Shown here: piece after piece, positions 61,399 through 64,000 of the stretch
Layout of the letters: each line of letters starts with the position of its first letter
Numbering within the stretch: the stretch's first letter is position 1
Origin: Pseudomonas fluorescens
GTDB taxonomy: Bacteria > Pseudomonadota > Gammaproteobacteria > Pseudomonadales > Pseudomonadaceae
DNA: 64,000 nt
NCBI RefSeq assembly: GCF_902497875.1
Contig: NZ_CABVHY010000031.1
Span: forward strand, 1-64,000
Direction of reading: 5' to 3'
The notes under the pieces: model-generated
What the model was told of the DNA's origin: nothing
The model's database searches: none
The model's input: the letters and a program-made list of their open reading frames with translations, nothing else
Made by a program: the position numbers and the translations under genes

Positions 61399-62065
61399 TT
61401 ACAAGCTGCTGATTTTCGATTGGGACGGCACCCTGGCCGACTCCATCGGTCGGATTGTCGAGGCGATGCACGTCGCGGCGCTACGATCGAATTTGCCCCA
61501 GCGAGATGATTTTGCTGTCAAGGGCATCATCGGCCTGGGGTTGCCGGAAGCAATACGTACCCTGTATCCAGAAATCAGCGATGCCGAGTTGGTGGTGTTC
61601 CGCCAGCGCTATGCTGATCACTATGTTGCCCTGGAGGCCGAGCCTTCGCCGCTGTTCGCCGGTGTGGTGGAGTCGCTGGAAGCTTTTCGTGCCGAGGGGT
61701 ATCACCTGGCCGTGGCCACCGGCAAGGCCCGTCGCGGGCTGGATCGAGTGCTCAAATCCCACGGTTGGGAAGGCTATTTCGATATCACTCGCGCCGCTGA
61801 CGAGACCGCCAGCAAGCCGCACCCACTGATGCTGGAGCAGATTCTCGCCCATTGCGAAGTCCGTCCCGAGCAGGCGTTGATGGTCGGTGATTCGTCGTTC
61901 GATCTGTTGATGGCGCGCAATGCCGGGATGGATTCGGTGGCGGTCAGCTATGGTGCTCAATCGATGGAGGCCTTGCGCGCATTCGAGCCGCGGCTGGCCA
62001 TCGATCATTTTTCCGAATTGCACGCCTGGCTGAATAAGCCGGCCAATCAGGATTTGCTGGGGTAG
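61385..62065 (+). CDS. HAD-superfamily hydrolase (Gph-like phosphatase)
   Basis: The 226-residue protein has HAD motif I FDWDGTLADS, motif II VATGKARRG and motif III in SKPHPLM plus VGDSSFDLLMARNAG. A helical cap lies between motif I and II, as in phosphoglycolate phosphatases and related enzymes. The GTG at 61385 is inside rluC, whose stop it overlaps. Its substrate is unknown; six bases separate it from the peptidase gene. Confidence 0.9.
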   Translation: MHPSDYKLLIFDWDGTLADSIGRIVEAMHVAALRSNLPQRDDFAVKGIIGLGLPEAIRTLYPEISDAELVVFRQRYADHYVALEAEPSPLFAGVVESLEAFRAEGYHLAVATGKARRGLDRVLKSHGWEGYFDITRAADETASKPHPLMLEQILAHCEVRPEQALMVGDSSFDLLMARNAGMDSVAVSYGAQSMEALRAFEPRLAIDHFSELHAWLNKPANQDLLG

Positions 62066-62070
62066 ATGGC

Positions 62071-63060
62071 ATGGCCGATGAGTGGAAAGCGCCGAGTAAA
62101 GCCAGCGCTGACGGTGCTGACGATAAAAGCTGGAAGCTGCTGGAAAAGACCCTGCTGGCTGGGGTTCAGGAGCAGCGACGGTCGCGGCGCTGGGGGATTT
62201 TCTTCAAGCTGCTGACGTTCGTTTACCTGTTTGTCGCGTTGTTGCTGTTCACCCCGCTGATGGATATCGAAAAGAGCGCGACGCGTGGTCCGGGCTATAC
62301 GGCATTGATCGAAGTGACCGGGGTGATTGCCGACAAGGAGCCGGCCAGCGCCGACAACATCGTCGGCAGCTTGCGAGCGGCTTTCGAAGATAAAAAGGTC
62401 AAGGGCGTGGTGCTGCGGATCAACAGTCCGGGCGGCAGTCCGGTGCAATCGGGCTATGTCTATGACGAGATCCGTCGTTTGCGCGGCCTGCATCCGGACA
62501 CCAAGGTCTATGCGGTGATTTCGGATCTGGGGGCTTCCGGTGCGTATTACATCGCCAGTGCCGCGGATCAGATTTACGCGGACAAGGCGAGTCTGGTTGG
62601 CTCCATCGGTGTGACGGCGGCCGGTTACGGGTTTGTCGGCACCATGGAAAAGCTCGGAGTCGAGCGTCGGACCTATAACTCGGGCGAGCACAAATCGTTC
62701 CTCGATCCGTTCCAGCCGCAAAAGCCTGAAGAAACCCAGTTCTGGCAGAGCGTGCTGGATACCACTCATAAACAGTTCATTGCCAGCGTCAAGCAAGGCC
62801 GTGGCGAGCGGCTCAAGGACAAAGAGCATCCGGAGCTGTTCTCGGGCCTGGTATGGTCCGGTGAGCAGGCCCTGCAACTGGGGCTGGTCGATGGCCTGGG
62901 CAGTGCCAGCTCGGTGGCGCGGGATGTGATCGGCGAGAAAGAGCTGGTGGACTTCACCATTGAGGAGTCGCCGTTCGATCGCTTCTCGAAAAAGCTCGGG
63001 GCCAGCATTGCCCAGCAAATGGCAATGTGGATGGGCTTTCAAGGGCCGGCATTGCGCTGA
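62071..63060 (+). CDS. sppA: S49-family peptidase SppA/SohB-like
   Basis: The 329-residue protein has one N-terminal membrane helix (FFKLLTFVYLFVALLLFTPL), the S49 core with NSPGGSPVQSG and the active Ser in DLGASGAYYIASAADQIYAD. It should degrade signal peptides and other membrane peptides at the inner membrane. The length suits the short SppA2/SohB-type form with one S49 domain, where a Lys after the second half completes the dyad. It is the third gene of the rluC unit. Confidence 0.9.
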   Translation: MADEWKAPSKASADGADDKSWKLLEKTLLAGVQEQRRSRRWGIFFKLLTFVYLFVALLLFTPLMDIEKSATRGPGYTALIEVTGVIADKEPASADNIVGSLRAAFEDKKVKGVVLRINSPGGSPVQSGYVYDEIRRLRGLHPDTKVYAVISDLGASGAYYIASAADQIYADKASLVGSIGVTAAGYGFVGTMEKLGVERRTYNSGEHKSFLDPFQPQKPEETQFWQSVLDTTHKQFIASVKQGRGERLKDKEHPELFSGLVWSGEQALQLGLVDGLGSASSVARDVIGEKELVDFTIEESPFDRFSKKLGASIAQQMAMWMGFQGPALR

Positions 63061-63085
63061 GGTCTGCAAGGCGAAGCAAGTCTAG

Positions 63086-63175
63086 TGTGGGAGCGAGCTT
63101 GCTCGCGATAGCGGTAGGACAGTCAGCGTCAATGTTGAATGTCGGTCCGCAATCGCGAGCAAGCTCGCTCCCACA
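63086..63175. repeat. REPIN: inverted pair of GTGGGAGCGAGC repeats
   Basis: TGTGGGAGCGAGCTTGCTCGCGAT at the left faces ATCGCGAGCAAGCTCGCTCCCACA at the right (each half continues past 20 bases as stated by position). It is nearly the same as the element at 6943-7052 and lies between two convergent genes. Confidence 0.88.
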
Positions 63176-63189
63176 TTGCTTTTTGGCGC

Positions 63190-63768
63190 TCAGGGGATCT
63201 GCACGCCCTCAGCCAACAGCATATCCACCAGGCGAATCAGCGGCAGGCCGACCAGGCTGGTGGCGTCAGGGCCTTCAGTGCTTTGAAACAGGCTCACCCC
63301 CAAGCCTTCGGCCTTGAAGCTGCCAGCGCAGTCGTAGGGCTGTTCAGCGCGCAAGTAGCGTTCGATGCGAGCTGGCTCGAGCGCGCGCATGTGCACGGTG
63401 AAAGGGATGCAGTCGACCTGGCAGTGGCCGCTCTGGCTGTTGAGCAGTGCCAGGCCGGTCAGGAAGGTCACACTGGCGCCGCTGGCCGCCAGCAGCTGCT
63501 CGCGGGCCTTCTCGAAGGTATGGGGTTTGCCGATGATCCGGCCGTCGAGCACGGCAACCTGGTCGGAACCGATGATCAGGTGCGCCGGGTGACTGACAGC
63601 CAGGGCCTGGGCTTTCTCTTTGGCCAGGCGCTTGACCAGGTCGATGGCCTGCTCGCCAGGGCGGTGGCTTTCGTCGATATCCGGTGAGCTGCAGGTGAAC
63701 GCAAGCTGCAAGCGGGCCAGCAATTCACGGCGATAAACCGAGCTTGAAGCGAGTAATAAAGGCAGCAT
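63190..63768 (-). CDS. maf: Maf-family nucleotide pyrophosphatase (YceF-like)
   Basis: The 192-residue protein has the Maf opening LLLASSSVYRRELLARL, the acidic DIDESHRPGE and the nucleotide pocket IIGSDQVAVLDGRIIGKP. The GSDQ and second-group features match the YceF type that hydrolyses m7GTP, rather than the dTTP/UTP type. The ATG at 63768 gives the family's usual start. It is divergent from yceD, the conserved order. Confidence 0.93.
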   Translation of the reverse strand: MLPLLLASSSVYRRELLARLQLAFTCSSPDIDESHRPGEQAIDLVKRLAKEKAQALAVSHPAHLIIGSDQVAVLDGRIIGKPHTFEKAREQLLAASGASVTFLTGLALLNSQSGHCQVDCIPFTVHMRALEPARIERYLRAEQPYDCAGSFKAEGLGVSLFQSTEGPDATSLVGLPLIRLVDMLLAEGVQIP

Positions 63769-63836
63769 GCAGCTCTCCTGAGGTTGACTGTAAATTCTAG
63801 CGAGGCTTGCAAGTGACGGACAAGACTGAATTTCCT

Positions 63837-63864
63837 TTGACATGGCTGGGGGCATCCCTATAAT
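63837..63864 (+). promoter_or_regulatory. consensus sigma-70 promoter of yceD (near-leaderless)
   Basis: TTGACA at 63837-63842 and TATAAT at 63859-63864 are both perfect, with a 16-base spacer. Transcription should start near 63870-63872, two to four bases before the yceD ATG at 63874. No Shine-Dalgarno sequence lies between. Confidence 0.85.
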
Positions 63865-63873
63865 GCTGCGCCT

Positions 63874-64000
63874 ATGTTGAATGACCCGATTCCACCTCAC
63901 GTTGACCCGCGCAAATTGGCTGATCGTGGCACCACCCTTCAAGGTGAAATGCTGCTGGCCGATTTGGAGAGACTCTGCGACCCGCTTTCCGACACTGTCG
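63874..64000 (+). CDS. yceD: YceD/DUF177 protein, N-terminal part (runs off the window)
   Basis: The first 42 codons are visible: MLNDPIPPHVDPRKLADRGT and onward to CDPLSDTV at the window end. This is the start I know from pseudomonad YceD proteins, which have a role in 23S rRNA accumulation; the ribosomal protein gene rpmF normally follows. There is no in-frame start upstream before a stop at 63838-63840. A consensus promoter overlaps the immediate upstream region, leaving no room for a ribosome-binding site. Confidence 0.9.
   Translation, partial: MLNDPIPPHVDPRKLADRGTTLQGEMLLADLERLCDPLSDTV

Overview
The window looks like a chromosomal segment of a fluorescent Pseudomonas (P. fluorescens group). 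Evidence: high GC coding, a recognisable oprI lipoprotein, the pseudomonad arginine-transaminase (aru) locus, REP/REPIN-type palindromes of the kind 'GTGGGAGCGAGC', and core gene orders (tesA divergent from an ABC pair; exbB-exbD-lpxK-kdsB-murB; rne / rluC; maf / yceD) that I know from Pseudomonas genomes. This assignment comes from memory of gene families and order, not from a database search.

Region 1 (1-16.8 kb): a decayed IS4-type transposase at the left edge, then a catabolic and regulatory locus. It holds a TetR regulator, the AruR response regulator, a periplasmic solute-binding protein, the AruS hybrid kinase and an APC amino-acid permease, then a seven-gene run: enoyl-CoA hydratase, acyl-CoA dehydrogenase, ADP-forming acyl-CoA synthetase, AruI, AruH, aldehyde dehydrogenase and an MFS transporter. 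AruH, AruI and the aldehyde dehydrogenase should take arginine to 2-ketoarginine, 4-guanidinobutyraldehyde and 4-guanidinobutyrate; the three CoA enzymes suggest an unassigned further step. I see three related inverted repeats that may be sites for the TetR protein, and a 24-codon leader ORF whose end overlaps a hairpin hiding the permease ribosome-binding site.

Region 2 (16.8-23.8 kb): dispersed repeats, then an Rrf2-type regulator divergent from a peptide/nickel-type ABC importer (Tat-exported binding protein, two permeases, fused double ATPase) and a flavodoxin-fold NAD(P)H oxidoreductase.

Region 3 (23.8-34.4 kb): greB, a YbbA/YbbP-like ABC pair, tesA, a small Cys-rich protein, an L,D-transpeptidase, oprI, a small acetyltransferase, an HBM-type chemoreceptor and a membrane-anchored protein of unknown function.

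Region 4 (34.6-41.7 kb): two tandem tRNA-Glu/tRNA-Gly pairs from one strong promoter, followed by what looks like an accessory block. A LysR regulator is divergent from an EgtD-like methyltransferase, a 2-oxoglutarate/Fe(II) oxygenase and an EamA exporter. Facing these are a LysE exporter, the C-terminal remnant of a second 2OG oxygenase and an AlaX-type tRNA-editing hydrolase, with another LysR gene. It is the best candidate in the window for an undescribed system: making, exporting and tolerating a modified amino acid.

Region 5 (41.7-48.7 kb): core-like genes: a conserved pseudomonad protein, the large FadE-type acyl-CoA dehydrogenase, a transglutaminase-like protein, a GST, an ABC-2 exporter pair and a DUF2062 protein.

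Region 6 (48.8-64 kb): comEC, exbB/exbD, lpxK, a Trm112-like protein, kdsB, a low-molecular-weight phosphatase and murB in a tightly overlapping chain (cell envelope supply), a MobA-like nucleotidyltransferase, rne read leftward, then rluC, a HAD phosphatase and an S49 peptidase read rightward, maf leftward, and the start of yceD, whose start codon lies almost at the predicted transcription start. No rRNA genes, CRISPR arrays or prophage genes were seen.
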